Origin: an uncultured Chthonomonas sp.
GTDB taxonomy: Bacteria; Armatimonadota; Chthonomonadetes; Chthonomonadales; CAJBBX01
Length of the DNA: 56,727 bases
Direction: 5' to 3'
Assembly (NCBI GenBank): GCA_903951425.1
Contig: CAJBBX010000073.1
Coordinates: 1 to 56,727, forward strand
The translations under genes were made by a program, and so were the position numbers. Shown piece by piece: positions 1 to 7,924 of this stretch; positions within the stretch are counted from its first letter, which is position 1; each line of letters opens with the position of its first letter. The notes under the pieces are model-generated. The model worked only from the letters and a program-made list of their open reading frames with translations, ran no database searches and was not told the DNA's origin.

Positions 1-58
1 ACAGGCACTCGACCGACGGCGTGGGGCTTACGGCCACGCATCCGCCGGCCCGCCTTAC

Positions 59-194
59 GCCGTCGTCCTGAACGCAGTGAAGGACCCCGACTCAATCGGT
101 AAGGTGGCTTGACTGGGGGGCTTTGGGCGCGTGCGGACCGAGGGCGCAGCGGACCCGCGTGGGGGGTCCTTCCGCTGCGCGTCAGGATGACGGC
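59..194. repeat. Intergenic REP-like element, copy 1 (inverted arms)
   Basis: About 136 bp built from two inverted arms (59-88 and 160-194) carrying the word CGTC(A/G)TCCTGA..GAAGGACCCC, separated by a GC-rich loop. A second copy lies at 1778-1910 in the same orientation, and 57 bp (146-202 against 1862-1918) are identical between them. A diverged copy in another arrangement is at 28468-28660. Paired REP-like words facing each other resemble REPIN-type intergenic elements, which are non-coding. Translated pieces of this word give spurious peptides, so I do not call the short reading frames here. Bases 1-58 hold nothing else I can name. Confidence 0.75.
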
Positions 195-323
195 TGGGGC
201 GGCTCGTATTGCTCCTTATTGTGTCGGGTCCAGGGACGCAACGCGGCGACGTTGGACCCGTACTACCGGTAGGGCGCTTGGCGCTACGTCAGGCATCGCT
301 GGACGCTCAGAGGGAGGACTGCC

Positions 324-1643
324 ATGTGCTTGCACTCGGCCGGCTGCGGACTGGGGGTGGCTCTGCTCCTTGCCGCACCGATGGCCTGTGTGGCCGGACC
401 TGGCCTGGCGCCTCCGGGCACGCTGAAGCAGGAGATAGCCGCCGCCCGGCGCGCGGGGCTCCCTCTCACTCCCGGCGAACTGGCCCGTCGCCCGCCCGTT
501 CGCGCCGCCGACAACGCCGCGCCGCTCTACCGCAAGCTCGATGCCCTGCTGATGGCCAGACCGATCACCCAGGAAGAGGCCGACATCGTGGAGGGCCGCG
601 CTCTCAAACCGGACGCCTCTGTCGCAGACATCGCAGCCGCGGCTGCCTTCTTCGCCAGGCGCAAGGACCTCATGGACCTGATCCATCGGGCCGCCGCCAG
701 GCCGGACTGCGACTTCCAACGCGACTGGAGCCTGGGCCCGTCGCTGCTCTTCCCCGAGTTCTCTCGGCTACGCAAGGCCGGCCGACTGCTCTCCTGCGAG
801 GCCAACGTACAGGCGTGCCGTGGCGATGTCGCGGGGGCGATGCGCACCTGCGCAGCCATCGGCAAGGTGGCTCGTCATGCCTCATCGGACCCCTACCTGA
901 TCGCGCACCTCGTCGACTACGCCATCGAGTCGCTGGGCATGAGCCGCATCGAGGCGGTCCTCCGCGCTCATCCCACAGAGGCAATGGCTCGCGCTGCATC
1001 GGCCGCCATCGCCTGCTACCGAACGCGGCCCGTCGGGGAGGCCATACGCGGGGAGGCCGTGATGGCCATGGTCTGCGTCGAGATGCTCAGGAAGGACCCG
1101 GCGTCACTAGCCGATCTGACCGGTGACACCGGGAGCCGCGCCAACGGCGCCCCAGCCAGGCCGAGGCTATCGCCGGCAATGGTGGACGCCAACGCGGCCT
1201 ACCTCGTCTGGTACTTCCACATGATGGCGGGGGCGCTCCGGCAGCCGTACCCGGTTGGCAGGCGAACGGTTTCGGCGGTGCAGGCCGAAGTGGATGCGCG
1301 GACCGCCCGGCGCGACATGACCACCCTGCTCGGGGCCTTTCTACTGCCGGTCTTCACCCAGGCAGGTGATCAGGCCGCCCGGGCGGCGGCTCAGCAGGGC
1401 GCACTACGGGCCATGGCCGCCGCCCTGGAGTTCCGCGCCCGGCATACGGCGCTACCGTCGACACTGGCGAGTTGCATGAAGGCCGTCCCGACGGACCCGT
1501 TCGATGGCAAGCCGATGCGGTACCGGGTCGAGGGCAAGAGCTTCGTCATCTACAGCGTCGGCCCCACCGGCAAGTACGCGGGCGCACCGAAGCAGCCGGG
1601 CCAGCCATTCCGCGAAGTGGTTCTGCGTTGGCCGGGCGCCTAG
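324..1643 (+). CDS. Secreted hypothetical protein with pseudopilin-like C-terminal motif
   Basis: A 439-residue protein that I do not recognise as a named family. The start has a good ribosome binding site (AGAGGGAGG, about 7 bases upstream). Residues 1-25 look like a signal peptide. The body is Ala/Arg-rich and helical. Residues 391-420 (DPFDGKPMRYRV, then YSVGPTGKYAG) closely resemble the C-terminal tail of type II secretion major pseudopilins and of long hypothetical proteins common in Planctomycetota and Armatimonadota, where it binds calcium in true pseudopilins. There is no N-terminal prepilin methylation motif, so it is not itself a pilin. It stands alone, flanked on both sides by direct repeats (59-194 and 1778-1910). 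Function is unknown; an envelope location is inferred from the signal peptide. Confidence 0.75.
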   Translation: MCLHSAGCGLGVALLLAAPMACVAGPGLAPPGTLKQEIAAARRAGLPLTPGELARRPPVRAADNAAPLYRKLDALLMARPITQEEADIVEGRALKPDASVADIAAAAAFFARRKDLMDLIHRAAARPDCDFQRDWSLGPSLLFPEFSRLRKAGRLLSCEANVQACRGDVAGAMRTCAAIGKVARHASSDPYLIAHLVDYAIESLGMSRIEAVLRAHPTEAMARAASAAIACYRTRPVGEAIRGEAVMAMVCVEMLRKDPASLADLTGDTGSRANGAPARPRLSPAMVDANAAYLVWYFHMMAGALRQPYPVGRRTVSAVQAEVDARTARRDMTTLLGAFLLPVFTQAGDQAARAAAQQGALRAMAAALEFRARHTALPSTLASCMKAVPTDPFDGKPMRYRVEGKSFVIYSVGPTGKYAGAPKQPGQPFREVVLRWPGA

Positions 1644-1714
1644 CCGAGGGACAGGTTGGCCGGTGCGTCGGCTCCGCCCATCCAGCCGAAGGGTGTGGTT
1701 GGCAGACCTGAGAT

Positions 1715-1749
1715 CCTGCAACTTGACATCTGAAGTGTCAACTTGCAGG
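1715..1749. terminator. Palindromic hairpin after the first gene
   Basis: An inverted repeat of two 15-base arms, CCTGCAACTTGACAT and GTGTCAACTTGCAGG, with a 5-base loop; two positions do not pair. It is less GC-rich than its surroundings and begins 71 bases after the stop codon at 1643. No T-run follows, so it could be a factor-independent terminator of weak type or a protein-binding palindrome. Confidence 0.4.
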
Positions 1750-1777
1750 CAGTGAGACTGTCCGCCAGCCCGCCGTT

Positions 1778-1910
1778 GCCGTCGTCCTGAGTGACACGAA
1801 GGACCCCGACTCAGTCGGCAAGGCGGCTTGTTCGGGCCCTTGGGCCGTGCGGACCGAGGGTGCAGCGGACCCGCGTGGGGGGTCCTTCCGCTGCGCGTCA
1901 GGATGACGGC
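1778..1910. repeat. Intergenic REP-like element, copy 2
   Basis: The second copy of the element at 59-194, in the same orientation, with arms 1778-1807 and 1877-1910. It includes the 57 bp run identical to copy 1 (1862-1918). It lies between the convergent ends of the first gene and the DUF1080 gene; its outer end is 20 bases from the latter's stop codon. With the hairpin at 1715-1749 it accounts for most of the 286-base non-coding gap. Confidence 0.75.
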
Positions 1911-1929
1911 TGGGGCGGTTCCTGCCGCC

Positions 1930-2763
1930 CTACCTCCGCTCGCGGACCCAGATGTTGCGGAAGGCCACCTGGCTTCCATGTGCTTGAAGCAGGAGCGGGC
2001 CCTGGGTGGGCGTGTTGGGTGCGTAGGCGGCCAGGGCGCCGTGCTGCGTGGGGCCCAGGATGCGGACGCGGTCCTGGACCAGGACGCCGTTGTGCCGCAG
2101 CGTGATGACGGCCGGTTCGACCACGCTCCCTTCGCGCACTCGCGGGGCCGTGAACCGGATGTCGAAGCACTGCCACTCGCCTGGAGCGCGGCAGACATCG
2201 ACGCGGGGCGGCGCCTGGCCGTAGACGGCTCCGGCCTGGCCGTCGGCGTACAGATAGTCAGGGCCGTAGGAGTCGAAGACCTGAACCTCGAAGAGGCCCA
2301 TGACGTAGACGCCGCTGTTGCCGCGGTTCATGGAGCGCTCCTCGCCGGGCACGCGGGGCGGGAGCTGCCACTCCACGTGGATGTCGCAGTCGCCGAACTG
2401 CCGCCGGCTGGCGATGTCGCCGCCGTTGGGTGCGCCGTGCGGCGGGATGCGCATGGCGTCGCCCTCAAGCAGCCAGCCCGGCTCCTTGCCGTCTAGCGTG
2501 CGCCAGGCGTCGAAGCCTTTGCCGTCGAACAGCACGACGGCCCCTGCCGGCGCGGGCTTCGGCTTCGCGCCGGGAACGCCCGGTTGCGGCTTGCCGGCGG
2601 GCGGGTCCGGCCGGGCCGGGTCGTGGACGTGCCACTGGCCGCCGGGCAGCATAGGCGTGTCGGTGTACCCCGCGCGACCCTGTGCCGCGGCGCCACCCGG
2701 CATCGCGGCCCAAAGGCTAAGCGCCGCTCCGAGCAGATGTGCAGCCTGTGTGCATTTGCGCAT
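1930..2763 (-). CDS. DUF1080 (3-keto-disaccharide hydrolase-type) secreted protein
   Basis: A 277-residue protein. The start at 2763 is chosen because GGGAGGGGGAT lies just upstream and a signal peptide follows (residues 1-27, ending GGAAAQ). After a Pro-rich linker (about 30-65) comes the DUF1080 concanavalin-like beta-sandwich. It begins with VVLFDGKGFDAWR and contains the usual RRQFGDCDIHVEW strand, GNSGVYVMGLFEVQVFDSYG, and the closing FRNIWVRE. Some members of the family hydrolyse 3-keto-glycosides; many are attached to secreted carbohydrate-active proteins. It is the last gene of a three-gene minus-strand unit, 20 bases after the glycosidase-like gene, so a role in processing oxidised glycosides outside the cytoplasm is a reasonable inference. 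Confidence 0.88.
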   Translation of the reverse strand: MRKCTQAAHLLGAALSLWAAMPGGAAAQGRAGYTDTPMLPGGQWHVHDPARPDPPAGKPQPGVPGAKPKPAPAGAVVLFDGKGFDAWRTLDGKEPGWLLEGDAMRIPPHGAPNGGDIASRRQFGDCDIHVEWQLPPRVPGEERSMNRGNSGVYVMGLFEVQVFDSYGPDYLYADGQAGAVYGQAPPRVDVCRAPGEWQCFDIRFTAPRVREGSVVEPAVITLRHNGVLVQDRVRILGPTQHGALAAYAPNTPTQGPLLLQAHGSQVAFRNIWVRERR

Positions 2764-2783
2764 GGTGCGGATCCCCCTCCCGG

Positions 2784-4943
2784 CTATTGCCGGGCGCGGT
2801 AGACGTGGACGGCGTAGGGCTCGAACGTGTCCGTGATGCGCCCGGCGGCGGCCTTCACTTCCCTGCCCTCGAAGAGCACGGCGGCGCGGCTGAACTCGCC
2901 CGCGCCGAACGCGGCCCTGACCCTGGTTCCGGTCTTGTTGACGGCTATGGCCACCGCACCTGTCGGCGTGCGGCGCATGGTGACGTCCAGCGATGCGGGC
3001 GCGGCAACCGCCACGACCGGGGCCACGATGGCATCGCGCAGGAGCAGCATCTCGCGGTTCAGCTCGCGGGTGAAGCTCCAGAGGATAGGGTCGGCCTCCA
3101 GGCATAAGGGGTATCCCTTCCCCTCGGAGTAGGAGTAGACCGCGAAGGCGGTGGCGCCGTGGTTGATGGAGAGGTAGGCCATGCAGCGCAGCTCCTGCGG
3201 CGTGGGCATGCGGCCCTTTACGTCGCCGTAGCCTTGCAGCGCGATCTGCATGGGCTTCCGGCCCGCAGTCGCCCGAAGCTTGTCCAGTGTCTCCGGCACC
3301 AGCGTGAGCGGGGCGTGGGGCACCGGGTAGGTATCGACCGAGACGATGTCGCACGGCCCGGAGTACTCGGCGAACTTCGCCGGGAAGCAGAAGTTGAGAA
3401 GCACCGGGTGGTTGGGGTCGAGCTTGCGCACGAGCCGGCACGCCGCCTCCAGCTCCGCCACCGGCACCCCGGCATCCGGCTCGTCGTAGAGCTCCCAGAG
3501 CAGTAGCGCGGGGTGGCCCTTGAGCTTCTCCACGCCGCGCTCGAGCGCCGCCAGGTCGAAGCCTTTGCCGATGCCCTTGTAGAAGTAGGGGTGGAAGAGG
3601 ATGCCGTAGCCGTAGACGTTGTTGCGCCACGCCTCGTCCAGCATGGCCTGCACGCCCTCCAGCGTGTCGCCGCCCCAGCAGTCGACGCTGTTGTAGCCCT
3701 GGGCCTTCACGGCGGCCGTCCCCGCTGCGTGGTAGAGCTTGCGCGGCACGAAGGGCTTGCCGTTCACCAGCAGCCCGGCGGGCGTTGCCTCCACCTTGCG
3801 GATAGGTTCCAGCCGGTCGCGGATCGCCGGGATCACCGAGAAGCCTGCCGAGAGCGACGCGCCTGCCAGCCCAGCCGTGAGCGTGTACCGGCCGGGCGGC
3901 AGCTTGCCCACAGGCAGCGCGACCTGCACCGAGCCGCCCTTGGAGCGGGCCTCGGCCGTGAGAAGCGTCCGGGCGCCTGACGAGACGCGCAGGCGCAGGA
4001 CGGGACGGGCGGCGGCCGCGTCGGGGTCGTTGATCTCCGCGACGGCGCGGGCCTGCTCGCCGGGCGAGAAGCAGACGCCGCTGAGCCGGAGCGTGACCGG
4101 CTCAGTCACCCGCGCCGAGGCCGTGCGCATGAAGAGCAGGAGGCCCTTCGGCCCGTGGACCTCGGTCAGCACCGAGTAGCGCTTGCCGCGGAGGAGCTTC
4201 AGCGGCGCGGCCAGGGCGTTGGGACCCGGGGCCAGGCGGAACTCGCGGGCCGCGGTGACCCTGGCCTTCGAGCCCTCCTCGCGGGCCGTGACGCACAGCG
4301 AGACCCGTACGGGCTGCGCGGCGGTGGCGGCGAGATGCACGGCGGCCTTACCCGCGATGGCGTTCAGGCGGAACGCCCCGAACTCCACACCCGAGGCCCC
4401 GACCCGCACGGTGGCGCTCCGGTAGTCCTGGTCGGTGTTGTCCGGTGCGGCGTCGGGGTCGTTGGTCACCAGCAGCACGTCCAGGTAAGGCGCCTGGCTG
4501 CTGCCTGCGGCGGGCCGGATCGTCAGCGTGGAGGAGGGCCCGGCGGCGAAGGGCCCCAGCCGTCGGCTCCACGCGAGCATGGTGCCGGGCCTGTCGAACT
4601 CGGTGATGCCGACCGGGCGGCCGTCCACCGTAGCCTCGACGCTGGCCTGCGGGGCCGGGAAGGCGAGCTGGCGCACAAAGAGGTAGAGCGGGGCCGCGGG
4701 CAGGCCGTCCAGCGCGTAGGTCACCGACGGGTTGGGCGAGGCGTCGAAGATGGCGGTGCGCCCGCCGGATGGATGGCCCATCCACGACGTGAAGCCCTCG
4801 TCGCGAAACGCCATGCCGGAGGAGGCCGCCGGCGCCTCGGCCTCCACGTACCGGTAGACCTGATCCCGTGGCTGAGCAGATGCCCGCGCCGTGAGCAGAT
4901 GCGCACCCAGCGCGGCGGCAATGAGGCCCGGAGGCAGCTTCAC
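2784..4943 (-). CDS. Secreted TIM-barrel glycosidase-like protein with N-terminal beta-sandwich domains
   Basis: A 719-residue protein. The GTG start at 4943 is chosen because it overlaps the upstream stop as GTGA and is followed by a signal peptide (residues 1-24, ending ARASAQ). Residues about 30-160 look like a carbohydrate-binding beta-sandwich, 170-370 like further sandwich domains, and from about 385 (GLLVNGKPFVPR) a GH-A-type TIM barrel begins. The motif WELYDEPD (about 482-489) matches the strand-4 acid/base of clan GH-A. At the expected strand-7 nucleophile I see QIALQGYGD (about 566-574), with Gln where a Glu would be needed, so either catalysis is unusual or I have misaligned the strand. 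Substrate is not predictable. It is translationally coupled to the decarboxylase gene upstream. Confidence 0.78.
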   Translation of the reverse strand: MKLPPGLIAAALGAHLLTARASAQPRDQVYRYVEAEAPAASSGMAFRDEGFTSWMGHPSGGRTAIFDASPNPSVTYALDGLPAAPLYLFVRQLAFPAPQASVEATVDGRPVGITEFDRPGTMLAWSRRLGPFAAGPSSTLTIRPAAGSSQAPYLDVLLVTNDPDAAPDNTDQDYRSATVRVGASGVEFGAFRLNAIAGKAAVHLAATAAQPVRVSLCVTAREEGSKARVTAAREFRLAPGPNALAAPLKLLRGKRYSVLTEVHGPKGLLLFMRTASARVTEPVTLRLSGVCFSPGEQARAVAEINDPDAAAARPVLRLRVSSGARTLLTAEARSKGGSVQVALPVGKLPPGRYTLTAGLAGASLSAGFSVIPAIRDRLEPIRKVEATPAGLLVNGKPFVPRKLYHAAGTAAVKAQGYNSVDCWGGDTLEGVQAMLDEAWRNNVYGYGILFHPYFYKGIGKGFDLAALERGVEKLKGHPALLLWELYDEPDAGVPVAELEAACRLVRKLDPNHPVLLNFCFPAKFAEYSGPCDIVSVDTYPVPHAPLTLVPETLDKLRATAGRKPMQIALQGYGDVKGRMPTPQELRCMAYLSINHGATAFAVYSYSEGKGYPLCLEADPILWSFTRELNREMLLLRDAIVAPVVAVAAPASLDVTMRRTPTGAVAIAVNKTGTRVRAAFGAGEFSRAAVLFEGREVKAAAGRITDTFEPYAVHVYRARQ

Positions 4944-6358
4944 GCCTGCACGCTCCCGGCCACGGCGCGGATGATCTCCCAGGCCTTGCGGACGTGGTCG
5001 AGGGTGACGGTGGTCTGGGCGATCACGAGGCGCAGGGCGTAGCGGCCGCGGAGCTTGGTGTGGGTGATGTAGAGGTCGCCGGTGCGGTTCACGCGGTCGA
5101 GGATCTCGGCGTTGAGGCGGTTGAGCGCCTCGTCGTCGAGGACGGGGCGCACGTGGCGGAAGCAGACGAGGCCGAAGGGCGACGGGGCCATCACCTCGAA
5201 CGCCGGGGCCGCCTCGACCCACGACCGGAACTCCCGCGCCCACTCGATGTGGCTTCGAACCATGGCCTGCAGCCCCTCGACGCCATAGCTGCGGATGACG
5301 AACCAGAGCTTGAGGGCACGGAAGCGGCGGCCCAGCGGCACGCCCCAGTCGCGGTAGTTGTTGACCACCGCCTGGTGCTTGGTCTTGAGGTACTCGGGCA
5401 GGATCTCGAAGGTGCGGATGAGGGCCTCGCGGTCGCGGACGAAGTAGGCCGAGCAGTCGAAGTTGGTGAAGAGCCACTTGTGCGGGTTGAAGACCAGGCT
5501 ATCGGCCTGCTCCAGCCCGTCCGCCAGGGGGCGCACCTCGGGGAGGATGAGCGCCGAGCCGGCGTAGGCCGCATCCACATGGAGCCAGAGCCCGTGCCGC
5601 CGGGCCACCTCGGCGACGGCTGACAGGGGATCCACGGCCGTAGAGCTGGTGGTGCCGAAGGTGGCGACCACGGCCAGCGGGCGCAACCCGGCGGCGAGGT
5701 CCGAGCGGATCGCCTCGTCGAGGGCTTCGGGGAGCATGGCCAGGTTCGCGTCGGTGGCGACACGGCGCAGGTTGTCGGAGCCGAAGCCCGCGATGCGGAC
5801 CGCCTTATCGATGGAGGAGTGGCCCTCGGTGGAGGTGTAGACGGTGAACGGCGCCTCGCCGCCCAGGCCAGTGAGGTTGGCGCCGTAGCCTGTGGCCCTC
5901 TCGCGGGCGGAGAGGAGCGCGGCCAGCGTAGAGGTGGAGGCCGTATCCTGGATCACGCCCTCGAAGGCGTCGGGCAAGCCGACCATCCCGCGGAGCCACT
6001 CCATGCAGCGCTGCTCCAGCTCGGTGGCGGCGGGCGAGGTCTCCCAGAGCATACACTGGGCGCCCAGCGTGGCCATGAGCATCTCGGCCAGCACCGAGGG
6101 CGGCGAGGAGTTGGCCGGGAAGTAGGCGCAGAAGAGCGGGTGCTGCCAGTGCGTCATGCCGGGCATGATGGCGCAGCGGAAGTCCGAGAAGATGGCCTCG
6201 AACCGCTCGCCCCGAGCAGGCGGACCGGGGGGGAGCTTGGCGAGGACCTCGCCGGGGGCCACCTGCGCCTTGGCCGGGTAGGCCTCGACGTTCTCCAGGT
6301 AGTCGGCCATCCAGTCCACGAGGTGGTGTGCGTGCGAGCGGAACTCGTCGGGGGTCAT
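4940..6358 (-). CDS. Group II pyridoxal-dependent amino acid decarboxylase (aromatic-L-amino-acid type)
   Basis: A 472-residue protein, the usual length for the family. The start at 6358 follows an AGAGAGG ribosome site. The PLP lysine is in NPHKWLF (about K295), with the ring-stacking histidine in STEGHSS (about H180) and the pyridine-binding aspartate in LHVDAAY (about D262). THWQHPLFCAYFP near residue 70 matches the substrate-pocket segment of aromatic-amino-acid decarboxylases. It should convert an aromatic amino acid (Trp, Tyr, Phe or DOPA) to the amine plus CO2 in the cytoplasm. Exact substrate is not resolved; glutamate seems unlikely given the aromatic-type motifs. Its stop overlaps the GTG of the next gene, an odd partnership with secreted carbohydrate proteins. 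Confidence 0.93.
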   Translation of the reverse strand: MTPDEFRSHAHHLVDWMADYLENVEAYPAKAQVAPGEVLAKLPPGPPARGERFEAIFSDFRCAIMPGMTHWQHPLFCAYFPANSSPPSVLAEMLMATLGAQCMLWETSPAATELEQRCMEWLRGMVGLPDAFEGVIQDTASTSTLAALLSARERATGYGANLTGLGGEAPFTVYTSTEGHSSIDKAVRIAGFGSDNLRRVATDANLAMLPEALDEAIRSDLAAGLRPLAVVATFGTTSSTAVDPLSAVAEVARRHGLWLHVDAAYAGSALILPEVRPLADGLEQADSLVFNPHKWLFTNFDCSAYFVRDREALIRTFEILPEYLKTKHQAVVNNYRDWGVPLGRRFRALKLWFVIRSYGVEGLQAMVRSHIEWAREFRSWVEAAPAFEVMAPSPFGLVCFRHVRPVLDDEALNRLNAEILDRVNRTGDLYITHTKLRGRYALRLVIAQTTVTLDHVRKAWEIIRAVAGSVQA

Positions 6359-6386
6359 GGCGCCTCTCTTGCGGCCTGGTGCGGGT

Positions 6387-7040
6387 TTACGGGGTGAGCA
6401 GGGCGGACAGCGCCGCCAGGTTCTCGGCGTCGGCAAAGATGGCGCGAACCGGGATGGTGAAGCCGGCCACGGCGTCGCACGTCACGCTACCGTCGTGGAG
6501 CTTGAGGGCGAGGCGGTACTCGCCGTCGATCGCGGTGTACTTCTCCACCGTCTCATCGTCGGGGTCGACGATCCAGTACTCGCCGACGCGGTGGGCGGCG
6601 TAGTCGACGAACTTCACGCCCCGGTCGCGATCCTCGGTGGAGTGGGAGAGGATCTCCACGATGAAGTCCGGCGCGGGGAAGCGCCGCTGGTCGGGGGCGA
6701 AGCCGGCAGCCCGCTCGGACGAGAAGAAGCAGAGGTCGGGCTCGTAGTCGTTGCGCGTCAGCGAGACCATCAGCTTCTCGAGGCCGACACTGCCCAGCCC
6801 GTGACGGCGAACATGCGCGGAGAGCAGCATACTGAGACGGGTCAGGATGTTGTTGTGCGCCAGCGATACCGGTGAATGCACGATCTCACTCCCGTTGATG
6901 AACTCCACTTTGCGGTCCGCAGGCGCGTCGTCCACGAACCGGGCGCGCCGAAGCTGCTCGTTGTCGCGCAGGCGGACGAGCCGGCTGATGTAGTCATCCA
7001 GTAGCGGCGAATCCACGATGGGCTGAAGGACCGCATTCAT
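6387..7040 (-). CDS. Uma2 family (DUF820) PD-(D/E)xK endonuclease-like protein
   Basis: A 217-residue cytoplasmic protein with a strong AGGGGAGG ribosome site before the start at 7040. The core has the family pattern: EPDLCFFSSER, then PDFIVEILSHST with the PD and E of the nuclease fold, then DRGVKFVDYAAHRVGEYWIVDP and a short C-terminal strand. Uma2 proteins form large paralogous sets in cyanobacteria, Chloroflexota, Planctomycetota and similar bacteria. They are predicted restriction-like nucleases and no cellular role is settled. It sits 28 bases upstream of the decarboxylase gene and may be cotranscribed by read-through. The 71 bases upstream (7041-7111) contain an AT-rich TATCGTATATCC on the minus strand that could be a -10 region. 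Confidence 0.9.
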   Translation of the reverse strand: MNAVLQPIVDSPLLDDYISRLVRLRDNEQLRRARFVDDAPADRKVEFINGSEIVHSPVSLAHNNILTRLSMLLSAHVRRHGLGSVGLEKLMVSLTRNDYEPDLCFFSSERAAGFAPDQRRFPAPDFIVEILSHSTEDRDRGVKFVDYAAHRVGEYWIVDPDDETVEKYTAIDGEYRLALKLHDGSVTCDAVAGFTIPVRAIFADAENLAALSALLTP

Positions 7041-7111
7041 CGTGAGCCTCCCCTCAGGGCCGGGTCGGTCTGCCCTGAATGGATATACGATACCGCAGGC
7101 CGGGAGCGGCT

Positions 7112-7924
7112 CTATATGTATGCGCGCCGAAGCATCTCGGCCGCGCCGGCGTCGAGCTCCTCCATGCGGCGGACCTCGTCGAACCGTGCCAGCAGGTCGT
7201 TCGCTCGCAGGTTCCGCTTCTCGGCGCCCTGCACGTCGTGGATGATCCGCCCGCCGTGCATCATGATGAGCCGATCGCCCAGGTGGACCGCCTGCTGCAT
7301 GGAGTGCGTGACCATGAGCGTCGTCAGGTTGTCGCGGCCGACGACCCGCTGGGTCAGGCGGATCACGTTGTCGGCGCTACGCGGGTCCAGCGCCGCCGTG
7401 TGCTCGTCGAGCAACAGCAGTTCCGGGCGGCGCCATGTGGCCATGAGCAGCGTGAGGGCCTGCCGCTGTCCGCCGGAGAGGGAGCCGATCTCGGTGTCGA
7501 GGCGTCCCTCCAGCCCCATGCGGAGGTCGCCCACGCGCTCCTGGAACTCGCGGCAGAGCGAACGCGGCAGGGCCCAGCCCAGGCCCCGGCGTGTGCCGCG
7601 CTGGGTGGCCATGGCGAGGTTCTCCTCGATGCTGATACCCGGCGCCGTGCCGCTGAAGGGGTTCTGGAAGACCCGGCCGATGAGCCTGGCGCGGCGATGC
7701 TCGGGCCAGCGCGTGATGTCGTGGCCGGCCAGCGAGATGCGCCCCGTGTCGGGCAGGAACGTGCCCGCCACGGCGTTGAGCAGCGTGGACTTGCCCGACC
7801 CGTTGGTGCCGATCACGATGACGAAGGAGCCGGCCTCGACATTCAGTTGCACCTCCTGCAGCGGACGCACCTCGTTGCGCGTGCCGGCGTGGAAGGTCTT
7901 GCTCAGGTGCGTGATCTCAAGCAT
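7112..7924 (-). CDS. ABC transporter ATP-binding protein
   Basis: A 270-residue ABC ATPase. Walker A is GTNGSGKST (about 39-47), the signature is LSGGQRQ (about 150), Walker B is LLLLDEHTAALDP, and the switch histidine is in MVTHSM. It energises the importer encoded by the three genes upstream. The start ATG at 7924 overlaps the permease gene by 8 bases, so translation is coupled. The gene is the last of the operon. Together with a PF04392-type binding protein and a BPD_transp_2-type permease, this matches the arrangement of the tryptophan importer TrpXYZ of Gram-positives, but substrate cannot be assigned here. Confidence 0.93.
   Translation of the reverse strand: MLEITHLSKTFHAGTRNEVRPLQEVQLNVEAGSFVIVIGTNGSGKSTLLNAVAGTFLPDTGRISLAGHDITRWPEHRRARLIGRVFQNPFSGTAPGISIEENLAMATQRGTRRGLGWALPRSLCREFQERVGDLRMGLEGRLDTEIGSLSGGQRQALTLLMATWRRPELLLLDEHTAALDPRSADNVIRLTQRVVGRDNLTTLMVTHSMQQAVHLGDRLIMMHGGRIIHDVQGAEKRNLRANDLLARFDEVRRMEELDAGAAEMLRRAYI

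Noticed and set aside
109-426. Short frame over the REP-like element near the window start
   Set aside because: It mostly translates the repeat element and overlaps the real start at 324; peptides from such repeats are spurious.
4155-5042. Plus-strand frame opposite the glycosidase-like gene
   Set aside because: It is composed of Gly/Arg/His-rich repeats without motifs, antisense to a protein with signal peptide and barrel features.
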